Shown here: positions 10,303 through 21,241 of the stretch, in pieces | Numbering within the stretch: the first letter of the stretch is position 1 | How the letters are laid out: every line of letters begins with the position of its first letter | Assembly: GCF_945859705.1 (NCBI RefSeq) | Contig: NC_079136.1 | Span: 92,379,120-92,443,119 of the forward strand | DNA from: Episyrphus balteatus | Taxonomy: Eukaryota; Arthropoda; Insecta; Diptera; Syrphidae | Direction of reading: 5' to 3' | Length of the DNA stretch: 64,000 nt | Made by a program: the position numbers and the translations under genes | The notes under the pieces: model-generated | The model's database searches: none | Told to the model about the DNA's origin: nothing | Seen by the model: only the letters and a program-made list of their open reading frames with translations

Positions 10303-10887
10303 TTAAATCCTTGAAGGGTACAACATCTGCAACAAGAGAAAAAAAGAGCAAATCAGTTATATATTCAATGCAATAAAAGATCTATATTGAACTTACAATG
10401 CGAATACGATGTCCCATAGCGTGTCCGGGGAGATTTCTGTTGAAACGAGCACGGACAGAGCCAGAGTTACCGTGTAATCGGGTAACCTTGCCCCAGATAG
10501 CGCGCAGCCTAGTTTTCCTTTCTGGGTGCTGTGGCACGCACTTCCTGGTCTGGGCTTTGTATACATAAACACAACGCTTACCAATGTAGAACTTTCCGTG
10601 TTCCTTCCTGCGGCAACCTTCAATCTGCAAATCGAATTGAAAAAAATATGTAAACAAAACTGAAAATAAAGACTACTCTTTGCAGAACTAACCTTGAGGA
10701 TGGACTGGTTTTCGTGTTGATTCCTCAGACCACGTTTGTATCCAGTGAAGACAGCTTTGGCAAAGAGACGTCCGTGACGCTTCAGGGAGCGAACATGTTT
10801 CTCATTCTTATCAGCGACCTTTTCAGCTTTTGCTGGTTTTGGTGCCTTGGCAGGGGCTGCTGCGGGTTTAGCTGCGGCGTCAACCAT
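10303..10887 (-). CDS. RpL35A: Ribosomal protein L35A (eL33), complete
   Basis: Component of the large subunit of the cytosolic ribosome. Coding exons read on the minus strand are 10693-10887, 10397-10624 and 10303-10326, all joined at phase 0 with GT/AG introns. The protein is 148 aa. The N-terminus is a fly-type Ala/Lys/Pro-rich extension (about residues 1-32). The conserved eL33 core begins at GRLFAKAVFTGYKRGLRNQ and includes KRCVYVYKA, CVPQHPERKTR, GKVTRLHGNSGSVRARFN and the hallmark GHAMGHRIRI. The last exon supplies only MLYPSRI, the canonical C-terminus, which confirms that short exon. A non-coding first exon with a pyrimidine tract lies upstream. No frameshift or missing core residue is visible, so this is the functional intron-bearing gene and not a processed copy. 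Confidence 0.97.
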
Positions 10888-11214
10888 TGTAATCTGTAAC
10901 CGAATTAATTAAGAATTTAATTTAAAACTGTTCGATTCAATCACTGAAGAAATATTTGCTATTTTCTTGAGAATTAATAAAAATTGGCTAGTGAATTTTA
11001 CAAGTGCAAATTAACCAACATTTCACTCAACCACTGAGACAATTTTGTATCCATAAACATCGAGCGTAATTTATGTAAAAATCACTAGCCAACTACATAA
11101 TTAGATGCATAAACACTTGAACTTTCGAAAGATGAAATAATTTCTTTTATAAAATGATTTTATTTTGGTAAATTTTTAAAATTAATTTTCTTATACCTAA
11201 ATTCGCGTACGTAC

Positions 11215-11246
11215 CGGAAACTTGACAAATGGCGAAAGAGAGAAGG
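11215..11246 (-). promoter_or_regulatory. RpL35A 5' leader exon with TOP tract
   Basis: On the minus strand CCTTCTCTCTTTC (about 11234-11246) followed by CCGGTACGT makes a terminal oligopyrimidine start and a GT splice donor. The acceptor is TTACAG just before ATTACAATGG, so intron 1 is about 321 nt (10894-11214). TOP leaders are standard for ribosomal protein genes and give growth-dependent translation. The exact start site is inferred. Confidence 0.6.
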
Positions 11247-11249
11247 CAT

Positions 11250-11865
11250 GACAGAAATGTCATATTTTGGAAAAATGTGTGCGAGGCGACATCTGGTTAC
11301 TCGGGATAAGAACATTGTTTTGACGTTTTGCTTAAGGTGGAAACGAAAGTCTGTTGATTAAAGTTAAGGGGCCGGTTATATCGATAATGAAAAAGAATCA
11401 GGGAATGTTCAAATAGATATTTTGTGATGTTTTTATTCGATTTACAAACGAAATGCTATACCAATCGATTGAAAATTACTAGAAAAATTTTTACTTTGGG
11501 AAAAAATCGCATATAAAAGAAAAATACGTCATTAAAAGCTCTTCAAAATTTTTTAACAGAAATGTTTTGATTCAAGGTATAACTTTTTGCAAAAGATGCA
11601 TTTTATTGTGACCAATGATCTTTATAGCTCATGACTACAAATAAAACGATCTGGATCAAATTATCTCTTTTTTCTCATATTTGTTTATTTCCAACTCATT
11701 CTCTATCTCTTATTTTCTCTCTACCGACGCACAAAAGCCATCTGTTGATCAATATAGGAACTCATTTTTTGATTCAATTAAAATGATCCCGATACAAAAC
11801 CGGATTCATTTTTATTTTTTGTTTTTACGTGTAAAATAGATCCTGATCCAGATCCACATCAATAA
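11250..11865. other. Upstream of RpL35A, no gene seen
   Basis: AT-rich, with runs resembling GATCC-containing simple sequence near 11780-11850. No coding evidence. Confidence 0.4.
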
Positions 11866-11868
11866 TAA

Positions 11869-12096
11869 CGGCCATATTATTCACTAGTTTAAATTATACA
11901 TCTGGATGTAAGGAAATTGAAATTTCAAAAATAAATCCAAATCCATAATATTCACTATCACACAGAGAAAAAAATAGTCATTTTTAACTATTTTCATAGT
12001 TAAAATCGGGATAACTACTTTGGATTTGGATTTATTTTTGACATTTGACAATTTTACATCAAGATGTATTTTTTAAACTAGTGAATAATATGGCCG
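11869..12096. mobile_element. Harbinger-type MITE, copy 1
   Basis: The 228-bp palindromic element has CGGCCATATTATTCACTAGT at one end and the reverse complement at the other, flanked by TAA on both sides (11866-11868 and 12097-12099). A TWA target duplication suggests the PIF/Harbinger superfamily. A second copy lies at 60068-60294. Confidence 0.8.
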
Positions 12097-12117
12097 TAAA
12101 ACACATTTAAGCCTTAA

Positions 12118-12288
12118 GGCTTGGCTACACCGGAGGGTATGCGGTAGAGGTACGGGTAGCGGTAACGATATTTCTATGAAAAAAATTCGACATCTGAACG
12201 TTGATATGTCAGTTTGGAATTTTTTTCATACAAGTACCGTTACCTCTACCCGTACCGCTACCGCATACCCTCCGGTGTGGCCAAGCCT
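12118..12288. mobile_element. Palindromic MITE with about 50-bp arms
   Basis: GGCTTGGCTACACCGGAGGG and the following GTATGCGGTAGAGGTACGGG are mirrored on the right by CCCTCCGGTGTGGCCAAGCC. The centre carries GAACGTTGATATGTCAGTTT. It is flanked by TTAA on the left and TTTAA on the right. Diverged relatives fill 20754-21235. Confidence 0.8.
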
Positions 12289-12510
12289 TTAACTACAACG
12301 GCCACTTTTTGCAAAAAATCAAAAAGTGAAAATTTTCAAACTCATTTTGTGACAGTTTTTCCCATCACAAAATTAAAAATAGATGTAGAAAGTTTATTTT
12401 TTGGTTTAAAAAACAATTTTGGTAATTTTTTCCAAAAACAAATAGCGCTAGAAAGAAATAAAAAAAATTTACTTTTGTAAATTTCCCACTTTTTAGGTCA
12501 TTGCAGTTAA

Positions 12511-12966
12511 AGCCTGGTACGCTGCTCGCGCTAAATTTTAGCCGAGATAAAATTCCCATACAAGTTATCGATAATTTGTATGGGATCCATTTTAGCTCAG
12601 CTAAAATTTATCGATAATTTGTATGGGAGCTAAAATTTAGCGCGAGCAGCGTACCAGGCTTAAGGCCTGGTACGCTGCTCGCGCTAAATTTTAGCTCCCA
12701 TACAAATTATCGAAAAATTTTAGCCGAGCTAAAATGAGTTCCATACAAATTATCGATAACTTGTATGGGAATTTTATCTTGGCTAAAATTTAGCGCGAAC
12801 AGCGTACCAGGCTTAAAGCCTGGTACGCTGCTCGCGCTAAATTTTAGCTGAGATAAAATTCCCATACAAGTTATCGATAACTTGTATGGGATCCATTTTA
12901 TCTCGGCTAAAAATTTTCGATAATTTGTATGGGAGCTAAAATTTAGCGCGAGCAGCGTACCAGGCT
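12511..12966. mobile_element. Three 150-bp palindromic MITEs in exact tandem
   Basis: Units lie at 12511-12660, 12664-12813 and 12817-12966, each exactly 150 bp. They are separated and flanked by single TAA trinucleotides (12508-12510, 12661-12663, 12814-12816, 12967-12969). Each unit is almost a full palindrome with ends AGCCTGGTACGCTGCTCGCG and an interior rich in CCATACAAATTATCGATA. Unit 2 carries small changes, such as GCGCGAACAGCG at its right end. Confidence 0.93.
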
Positions 12967-13118
12967 TAAGGCTTTAAAATAACAAAAAGTGATCATTTTT
13001 TAAAAGTTAAAAAAAAGATGCAGAAAACTTATGTAGATCTTGGCTTCAAAAAATTTTGCTGTAGTTTTTTCCGAAAAGAAATGGAACTTATTACCCCTTC
13101 TTATTACGCACTTTCAAC

Positions 13119-13229
13119 GAATTCAATACAAATCGTCTACTCGGAAAGAAAAGCATGAGTAGATGATAGTACTAGATTAACCAAAACATCTACTATTAGT
13201 TGACTACCACCTGCAATGGAACAGGGCTA
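13119..13229 (+). repeat. Partial MITE (CTACCACC..CCAATGGAA family)
   Basis: The block containing GCATGAGTAGATGATAGTAC then TAGATTAACCAAAACATCTA and the end GACTACCACCTGCAATGGAA matches 21311-21427 closely. The left end is missing. Other members lie at 21242-21427 and 58806-58966, with fragments near 46030 and 47255. Confidence 0.65.
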
Positions 13230-13489
13230 TTGTAGGAAAAAGGGCCATTAAATACATTAAATAAAAATTTCAAAAGTGAACATTTTCAAACTTATTTTGT
13301 GATGGTTTCATGGAATTGAAAATTTACAAAAAATGAATAGCTGCCATTTTTTTCTCCGTTTTTCTGAACTAACTTTTTGTCCTTTAAATTGTGGCAGATA
13401 AAAAATGTAAAGTTGTATTTGTGATTTTTAAGCTAAACCTGTGCACAAATTTTAGCTCGATCTGCGTACTAGGCTTAATTAAACTCTGC

Positions 13490-13880
13490 AAAGAAAATCG
13501 ACCTTTTCACGAATTTCATTCGTTTATCAGCAATTTGCTACGATTCAAAAACAAAAAAATAATCTTGAAATCCGTTCGTAATGAAAAATCTCATACAAAT
13601 CGTCACTACGATCGGATTTTGTGATTGTTTTTTCGAAATCGTAGAAAACTTCCGATACGAAATTATTATTTTTGAAAATAGACAGGGTCTTTTCTTGTCA
13701 CATGAAGCAAATCTACAAAAAATTATTGGCACATGCAAATTTATAATCGGACTTATCACGAATTCAATTCCTATCGGAAATTTGTTACGATTCCCGAAAA
13801 AAAAAACAATCACGGAATCCGTTCGTAATGGAAAATTGTTATTTCCGGGAATTGTTGAATTGTGATAAGGCCGATTATAG
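13490..13880. repeat. Two degenerate copies of the 47987-48123 MITE
   Basis: The motifs CACGAATTCMATTC, GCAATTTGYTACGATTC and AATCCGTTCGTAATG occur near 13508-13600 and again near 13756-13840, as in the better preserved element at 47987-48123. Opposite-strand open frames of 94 and 143 codons here come from the inverted repeats. Confidence 0.6.
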
Positions 13881-14549
13881 AAACGGCCACTTTTTGCAAA
13901 CAGTGGGATAATTAAAAAGGTAAACATTTTTTTTCTTCCCGGGGCAATTTGTTTTCGAAAAATTTGCAAGAATTAAATGAAATTGCTCTATTTAATTCGG
14001 GCAAAAAAATATACTTTGTGTTGGTTACGATAAATTGAAGCAAAGAAAACAGAACTGTTAATTATGATTTACTTATTAAACTAATAAAATAGGAAAAAAA
14101 TATCATATTTTATATCTTGGTAACAAATTTTATTTTCAATTTTATTACCGCTATATAGTTTATATATCGAAATTACCCTACTATTTACAAGAGAAAAAAA
14201 AACTAGCATCCCTCTAGATGTTTTCTGTTTATATAGAAAAAAAAAACATAACTCCTCAATTTACTTTGTGCATGATCGTAAAGCACGCACAAAAAATATT
14301 TGATCAGCAATATTAATTAAACAAAATCAAAATATATGGAGTAATATAAAAAAAAAAGGTTCAAAATTTGTAATATCATTGCGAATTTGCGTGCTTCTGG
14401 ATATTTGAATGTCTATTATGTAAATGCTGTAATTTTTTGTATTAAATTAATTTTTACTTTGTTCAAATTGCTGGCTTGGATTGTATAAGAGGGATCTGTT
14501 TCAAAGGGGCGAAGTCTTTTGTGGCTGGCGGGTGGATGTGCATGGAGAC
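13881..14549. other. P58IPK 3' flank, no other gene
   Basis: AT-rich sequence downstream of the P58IPK stop, probably including its 3' UTR. No single polyadenylation site stands out. Confidence 0.4.
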
Positions 14550-17500
14550 TTAGTTAAAGTGAAATTTAAACTGGAACGGAGAATCGTGATGGAAATGAGC
14601 GAACGGGCTACCACCACCACGGAATCCTTGCTGACCACCCTCAGGGTCCAGAGGATCTTCACCATTGTCAAATTGTCTCCTTTTCTCTGGATCTGTTAGC
14701 ACTTCTTTGGCTGCTGCTATGTCAATGAATTTCTTTTCCGCCACTTTTTTCTCCTCATCTCTGAAGTTATCGGGATGCCACTTTTGTGCGGCCTTCCGAT
14801 AGGCTTTGGTTATCTCCTGTTTATTGGCATTTCGTTTAACACCCAAGATTTTGTAATAGTCTCTTCGTTCGGATTGCTTTTGTAGCCTCTTGGCTTTTTC
14901 AACACCTTCCTTGGCACATTGAAGACTCTCATCAAGTTCCAGAGCAGCCTGGAAGTCATGTATGGCATCATCGTACATTTCGGCTCCGATGTATGCATCG
15001 GCGCGATCACAGAGAATTTGTGCGTCTTTCATGATTTCCAGAGCTTGATTGCATCTGGATATTGCTTTCGTGTATTCTTCGTTTTGAGTGAGACATCCGC
15101 ACAGCAGTCTCTTAGCCTCGAAAATGATCATGCTTTCTTCTTTCTCCTGGTTGAGAACTGATTCAGCCGAAGTGACACAGTCGGCATATCGTTTCTCTTC
15201 TTTAGCTGATTCTGCATTACTCAAGGATTTTTCTACCTTACGCAGCTTCTTATAGAGCGGGAAGCAGTCTTTGTGCTCGGGATCGAGTTTGAGGCATTCT
15301 CGAATTTCCTTGAGGGCGCTGGTAGCATGTCCAATTCGGTAGAGTAATTCGGCAAGTCGGAAATAGCCATCTGTACTGTCTTGGGTAAGTTTGTTCACTG
15401 ACCGCAAATCAGATATCGCAGCCAAGTAGTCGTTTTGGGCAATATATGCATCGGCTCTTGCTTGTCGAAATACTGTCGACCACGGTGAAATCTCAAGCAA
15501 CTGTGTCAGAAGAACAATTGATGAGCGATGATCTCCGCGAGACATCAAATCAACACACAGTTGCCATTGTTCATTGGCTGGGGCAATACGAGAATAGTAT
15601 TCATTGGCAATTTCATTGTAGGGCTCTTCCTGAAGCTAATTTTGTAAAAAAAAAAATTAAATCAGTACAATTCGAAAAAGCTCAAAAAAATGGCAATATT
15701 AGGGAAACCGGCAGAAAAACTCCGATTTTGATGTTTTTTTTTTCAACGTCAGTAATTAAAAATACTTTAAGCTCTGTTAAAAATTGCCGCTGTTGCCGCA
15801 TTGATTTTTTTTTAATTTTTTATTAAAGGAAATAAAATATATGGGATTCAGGGAAAATCTTCATCGTTTAAGCGATAAATGTTGATTTCTCACCAATTGA
15901 CTTCAAACACAAAAAAACAAATATTTGAGCACAACGGCAACACTTACAACATTTAAATATACATTTTTAAAAAGCTAAAAACTTATTCAGTTTTTATGAA
16001 AAAAAAATCCAATGAAATTGAAGTAATTTTTAATTTTTTTTTTTAAACTGAATTCGACTTAAAATATTTATTGCAAAAAAAATAAATTCATATTTTATTA
16101 CGAAAAAGTTTGCAAAAAGTCATTTAAAATTTGTTTATTAACATTTTTTTTCAAAATTCTGATTTTGAGGACCATTTTTTGTTCAAAAACTCTTCATTGA
16201 AAACAGCAAATTTAAATTTGAAAATAAAGAATGAGCTTTTTGAAAATGTTTTTTTTAAATATTGTAGGTGCTGTGCTATTTTTTTTTATGTTTGAAGTGA
16301 GAAAATTGCATTTATCGCTTAATCGATGGAAGACTCCCTAATATTTTTTTTCCTTTAAATTACGTAGACAATCATTTGGTATCATTTAATTTATGAAATT
16401 TGTGCAAAAAAAAAATGGTTTTGTTGAAAAAAGATTAATTTTAATTTAGCCGGTTTTGAAAAAAAAAAGAATAATTAAGAGAAGATGTATCTTTGAAAAA
16501 GATTTTCTAGGCATTGAAGAAGTCATATTTCAATCAAATCAAATGAATGTTTTTAAACTGTAGCAGTTCTGTACAACTGTTTTAAGATACCGAAATAGAA
16601 TCTTTCAAGGACTTTTTTGATGAAACAGCTTATTTTTTATTATTAGGTGATAATTATTAATTAAAAAAAAATTGCTAATTATAAAATTTAAAGACAAAAT
16701 TTCAATTTCCCCTCCAGGGAATCTCCCAAGACTGTTAACTGCCAAATTGGAAGAGAATCGTTTCAGTTGTTTAGGCTATAGCTCGAGGTACATACAGACG
16801 AACAAACAGATAGATGGACAGACAGACAGAATTTCCGGACCTACTTTTTTGGCATTCCCCATTATCGTAAACTCTGATTGTTATCTTGAGTTGATAGTTG
16901 TCTCGGGTTCAATTTTTTTTATTCTCGAATCCTAAACTTGCCCTATACATAGTACCTATACAGGGTGTCCCGGAATGAGATAAGAGTATTTTGAAAGAAG
17001 ATTCTTTTGTATATTCTAAGAAAAAAAAAGCTTACTTTGGTATGTCCTTACTCATGTTAATGTTAATTATTTATCCGTTAATATTTATGATAGAAACTTA
17101 AGTAATGTCTGGATTTTTAGAAGAAATGCTATCTTTTTCTATTGCTTGACTAAAGTAAAAAAACACATTTTTTAAAGATTTTACCTGGTGCAGGTTTTCC
17201 TAAATATCATTAAATCTACGAGTTTTCTGGAAAACTTGTGAATGACTTTTTTGTTAAAAATTGTTTTCTTGATAAGAATAAATTTATAAAACAATATGTT
17301 TATAATACATTTATCGAAGAAAACCGGCCCCAAAGACAAAAATTATCATGGGTAAGAAAAAAATAATTCCCTTTAAAAATTAAAATCTGAGCAATAAAAA
17401 AGATATTAACAATTTTTTAAATGCAGTTACAAGGAATAGCATTTCTTCTAAAAATCAAGACGTTACTGTTTTTATCATAAGTACGGAGAAATTAACATTA

Positions 17501-18346
17501 ACATGAGTAAAGAACAAAATAAGCGTTTTCTTAAATCATCGCTTAAGGCTACTTAAATTTGCAGATAGAGAGTTACTGTAGAACAATTTTTTTTTTAGAA
17601 TATACCCAAGAATCATCCCCCAAAATACTCTCTTTCCTGGACAACCTGTTTATTGCAAGTAAAAACAATACGCATTATAGGCAATTTTTAACCTATAGAA
17701 GTTAAAGTATTTTGAATTAAAAACGTATATAAAAAGAAGATCATCAAAATGTAAGCTGTTCGACCGGGTTCCCTAATAATTTGCTTTAATTACTCCACCA
17801 AACGAATCTTCTCAAACTTACCACATGAGCAAAATCGTCAGCAGCCAATTGGTACTCTCCTGATTTCATGAAAACAGTACCTCTTTGTAGCCGAGCAGCT
17901 GTAAAGTCTGGCTTAAGTTCAAGGACTCTTGCGAAGTCCTGAATTGCAAATCGTGTCTTTCCCAGAGCAAGATAAACTGTACCTCGCTTAAACAAGGTCA
18001 AATAATTGTTTGGATCGCCCTCTGCAAAGCAAACAATTAGGAGAATTGTTTTTATTTACAAACAAAAACATCCAACTCACCAACAGCTGCATGGTAGTGT
18101 GTTAGGGCGTCTGCTAGTTGGCCTCGGGCTAAAAATTCTTTCCCCAATTCCAGATGGTTTTCAATATCTGCACTTTTAGCAGCTTTGGCACCTACGCATT
18201 AAAGAACTTGTTAGATATGTAAAATAATAGTGGAAATAAGGAAATAGCTCACCATCTAAAAATAATTCCAAAATAAGTAATATCACACAAGCAGCTAATT
18301 TTCGGTCTCCCAATGGAGAAATATCACTTAGAAGAAAGGCGCTCAT
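14550..18346 (-). CDS. P58IPK: P58IPK / DNAJC3, ER-lumenal TPR and J-domain co-chaperone, complete
   Basis: The family binds unfolded proteins in the ER lumen through TPR repeats, hands them to BiP through its J domain, and restrains the PERK/PKR eIF2-alpha kinases. Minus-strand exons are 18253-18346, 18081-18191, 17822-18021 and 14550-15635. Phases match at every junction and give 496 aa (human DNAJC3 is about 504). Residues 14-31 form a hydrophobic signal sequence (LAACVILLILELFLDG). TPR repeats run from about 40 to 385. The J domain is at 393-462 (DYYKILGVKRNANKQE) with the essential HPD at 422-424. The Gly-rich tail ends FQFKFHFN, as in the family. Intron 3 (2186 bp) carries a TIR element at 16961-17648. 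The exon 4 start could alternatively be six bases further in. No defect is seen. Confidence 0.95.
15636..17821. other. P58IPK intron 3
   Basis: 2.2 kb of AT-rich sequence with two recognisable parts. One is a short relic near 16770-16860 (TACAGACGAACAAACAGATA then GACAGACAGACAG) resembling dispersed insect repeats. The other is the TIR element at 16961-17648. No coding sequence is supported. Confidence 0.6.
16961..17648. mobile_element. TIR element with CAGGGTGTCC ends
   Basis: The left end CAGGGTGTCCCGGAATGAGA is answered by CTCTTTCCTGGACAACCTG at the right. Inside, AAGCTTACTTTGGTATGTCC and CATGTTAATGTTAAT on the left are mirrored by ATTAACATTAACATGAGTAA and AATAAGCGTTTTC on the right. The 688 bp contain no transposase. 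A half copy is at about 47325-47488. Confidence 0.6.
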
Positions 18347-18872
18347 ATTTTTTAAATAGACTTTGTGTTAATTTCAAAGGTAGATATTGCTTTGAAAAGT
18401 TTTGGTTCTTTAGAACATATTTTTTTGGATAATTTAAACACTTATTTATGAATGATATTAAAATGAATTTGATATCAATTTTAGGGTGTTCGTGTTTAAG
18501 ATGATGATTTTTCCAACCGCTACGATAGATTATTATTTTGACACACGTCAGATATTTCTGTTGTGAGTTTTTTATATGGAAGTTGAATGAGAGTGAGGGT
18601 GTAAGGTATATAATTTTGGTAAGAGATGGAATAAAAAATAAATGTGGGTCACTGTGATTGGTGGACTAGTTTTTAGCTTTTGACATTTGAAGGTGGATGC
18701 GCATTTGGAATGCTTTTTGGTAGTAGAGAGGTTTACATTTTAAAGTAGATTTGAAAAATTATTTTTTATTGAGAATCTTCTTCCTTTTTTTTCTCGGCGC
18801 GCTGTTATAATTTCGATGTCGAGGGGATCATAACTATCTTACTAATCTGCTTCAGACTAGTGACCTCAGAGC
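18347..18872. promoter_or_regulatory. Upstream region of P58IPK
   Basis: Presumed promoter side of P58IPK. I could not place an ERSE or TATA element with confidence, and no gene is seen. Confidence 0.3.
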
Positions 18873-18983
18873 TCAGAAATCGGCGGAAAGCATCCCGGTT
18901 TTGTATTGTTCCGCATTTCTAACGCCAACTGAATGCTGGTGTTTTTGCATTTGCTTGTACCAGCACTTTTTAGGCCTACCTTT
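18873..18983 (-). pseudogene. Non-LTR retrotransposon ORF2 C-terminal relic
   Basis: The minus-strand frame starts KGRPKKCWYKQMQKH and ends MLSADF-stop. The GRPxxxW motif followed by a helical segment is typical of the C-terminus of many LINE reverse-transcriptase polyproteins. Only about 36 codons survive. Confidence 0.5.
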
Positions 18984-19284
18984 CTTTTTTTTTTCCTACC
19001 ATATTTTTTATTGAGAATATGTATGGCAAATAGGAATTGGAAATCTGCTAACTACTGGTTATCACAATTTGTAAAAAAAAAAAAAATACTCGCCGATTTC
19101 GGCGGATTAGCAGTGGATCAACTTTGGTTCAAGAATGGATTTAGCTATTTCAACCTATATGGACCTAGAACCAGTGCTAAAAGTAAATTTTACCTTGGAA
19201 TTCAGAAGATTAAAGTTGCTGAACCATGGATTAAATATCTGTACAACTGGCCTTTAAAGTCACATACTCGATTAACAAACAATA

Positions 19285-20119
19285 GGTGTGTTTTTTTGTT
19301 TATCTATATAGATTTTGTGCAAAAAAACGACATCGGGATTTTTGAAATCCATGCAAACATTTGGCACCACTGTACATATACTTTGGCAGCTGTCTGTCAA
19401 AAATGTTGCTTTTGTTTTTTTTTTATTTCAACTCCGAAGTGGGAAGGCCATTACATCCATGTTGGATGCAAACAAAAATTTTCATATGGCCATGGCATCC
19501 ATGTTGGATTCAAAAAAATTGTTTTTTTCACAAAAAACCAAAAATTATCTGTATATTCTCAGCTACATTTTAAGACCATGACCATTAACATTAGTTGCGT
19601 CGTTCTTGTGTTATAAGCGTTTGAAGGTAGCCATATTGAATTTTTTTTCGATTTTTAAAAAATCAAATGTGAAAACTTTTTTATTTTTATTTCTAATTTT
19701 TCGAAAAAACTTTGGTAATTTTATATGCATATCTGTTCAACAATCTTATCAGGATCCATTTAAGACTTTTATCTGAAAAGTGCATTGCGTATATCTCGAG
19801 ATATTAACATTTCAATGCAACCATGTCAAACAAATTTTTGATTATTTTTTTCTATGAGAGTTTTTTTCAAACCTCGTTTTCTCCGCTTTTTTTTTTTTGT
19901 TAATATTTTCAGATATTTCTGTATGAAAACAACAATTAAACTACCTTGGCACTACTGTTTTTATCGAGAGAAAGTAAAATCTGGATAATTATCGGGATTT
20001 TTCAAAAATCTATACAGATAAAGTTTTTGTTGTTTTTAACACGTAAATTGTTTTGATTTCAAAAATCTCGATGTCGTTTTTTTGCACAAAATCTATATAG
20101 ATAAACAAAAAAACACACC
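19285..20119. mobile_element. TA-flanked TIR element, copy 1
   Basis: GGTGTGTTTTTTTGTTTATC begins inverted repeats of about 67 bp (19285-19351 against 20053-20119) that include ATATAGATTTTGTGCAAAAA and ACGACATCGRGATTTTTGAA. TA dinucleotides flank both ends. Ends with TA duplications point to the Tc1/mariner group, though no transposase remains. A related end lies at 60441 and a shorter element at 60829-61269. Confidence 0.75.
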
Positions 20120-20159
20120 TATTATTAAAAACAATTATTTTTGATGATTTTATGTAGTC

Positions 20160-20755
20160 TGAAACGTGTCCAAAACGCGTGTGAAACGCGTCCAAATGCG
20201 TTTCGAACGCGATTTGGACGCGTTTTGGAAGCATTGCACACGCGTTTCACATTCGTTTTGGACGCGTTTTGGACGCGTTTCACACACGTTTTGGACGCGT
20301 TTTTGACGCGTTTCACATTCGTTTTGGACGCGTTTCACACACGTTTCGGACGCGTTTTGGACGCATTTTGGACGCGTTTTGGACGCGTTTTGGACGCGTT
20401 TTGGACGCGTTTTACATTCGTTTTGTAAGCGTTTTGGACGCGTTTCACACTCACCCAAAACACTCATCCAAAACTCACCCAAAACACGTCCAAAACGCAC
20501 CCAAAACGCATCCGAAACGCGTCCAAAACGTGTCCGAAACGCGTCCAAAACGCGTGTGAAAAGCTTCCAAAACGCGTCCGAAACGCGTCCAAAACACGTG
20601 TGAATCGTGTCCAAAACGCGTCCGAAACGCGTGTGAAACGCGTCCAAAACGCGTCCAAAACGCGTCCAAAACGCGTTTGAAACGCGTCCAAAACGCGTCC
20701 AAAATGCGTCCAAAACGCGTGTGAAACGCGTCCAAAACGCTTCCGAAACGCGTTA
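20160..20755. repeat. 11-bp satellite array with orientation reversals
   Basis: About 54 units of an 11-bp repeat (ACGCGTCCAAA, with the variant ACGCGTGTGAA) run for roughly 600 bp. Units face one way at about 20160-20198, the opposite way at about 20199-20447, and back again at about 20448-20755, so the array is a large imperfect palindrome. Because 11 is not a multiple of 3 and no frame contains a stop, one strand encodes the rotating peptide DAFWTRFGRVL in all frames and the other KRVQNASKTRP. The overlapping long open frames are therefore artefacts. The array is CpG-dense in an AT-rich setting. Confidence 0.95.
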
Positions 20756-21235
20756 AAGGCTAGACCACAACGGGGGGTATATGCCGTAGCCGTACCGGTA
20801 ATTGTATGAAAAATATTCCACACCGACACCATACAGACTTGACCCCACTGATGAAAGGTACGGTGCGGTGCGGGGACTTGTATTAAAAAAATTCCACATT
20901 TGAACGTTGATATGTCAGTTAGGAATTTTTTTTCATACAAGTACCCGTACCGGTACCGCATAGCTTTCCGGTGTGGTTTTTCCTGAACGTTGATGTGCCA
21001 GTTTGGAATTTTGTTCATACAAGTACCCTCACCGCTACCCGTACCGCTACCGCATACCCGTAAGCGGTAACAGTACGGGTGATTGTATGAACCAAATTGT
21101 GATCTGAACGTTGACGTTCCCGTTTGGAATTTTGTTCATACAAATACCGGTACCGTAGCCCTATCGCTTCCACATACCTTTCCGGTGTTGTCTTTCTTTA
21201 GGTTCAAAAATTCCACACCTGAACGTTGATCTTCC
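20754..21235. mobile_element. Diverged cluster of the 12118-12288 MITE family
   Basis: Motifs GGCTAGACCACAACGGGGGG, GAACGTTGATATGTCAGTTA, ACCGTACCGGTACCGCATA-type runs and TTTCCGGTGTGG occur several times in alternating orientation, like the intact element at 12118-12288. Two or three nested or rearranged copies are likely. Confidence 0.6.
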
Positions 21236-21241
21236 AATATG

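Noticed and set aside
10393..10887. 164-codon single-frame reading of RpL35A
   Set aside because: It reads through intron 2. The spliced model restores the canonical eL33 sequence and C-terminus.
13538..13969. 143- and 94-codon frames on opposite strands
   Set aside because: They arise from mirrored MITE copies, and both strands are open for the same reason.
14919..15161. Plus-strand frames opposite P58IPK exon 4
   Set aside because: Antisense shadows of a strongly conserved TPR/J-domain exon.
18933..19616. 227-codon plus-strand open frame
   Set aside because: It crosses the left TIR of the element at 19285 and is Phe/Lys/Asn-rich from AT-rich DNA. No family features or splice support.
20150..21018. 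Several overlapping long open frames (up to 187 codons) on both strands with repeated DAFWTRFGRVL-type peptides
   Set aside because: They are produced by an 11-bp repeat without stops in any frame. The same peptide in every frame is an artefact, not a repeat protein.
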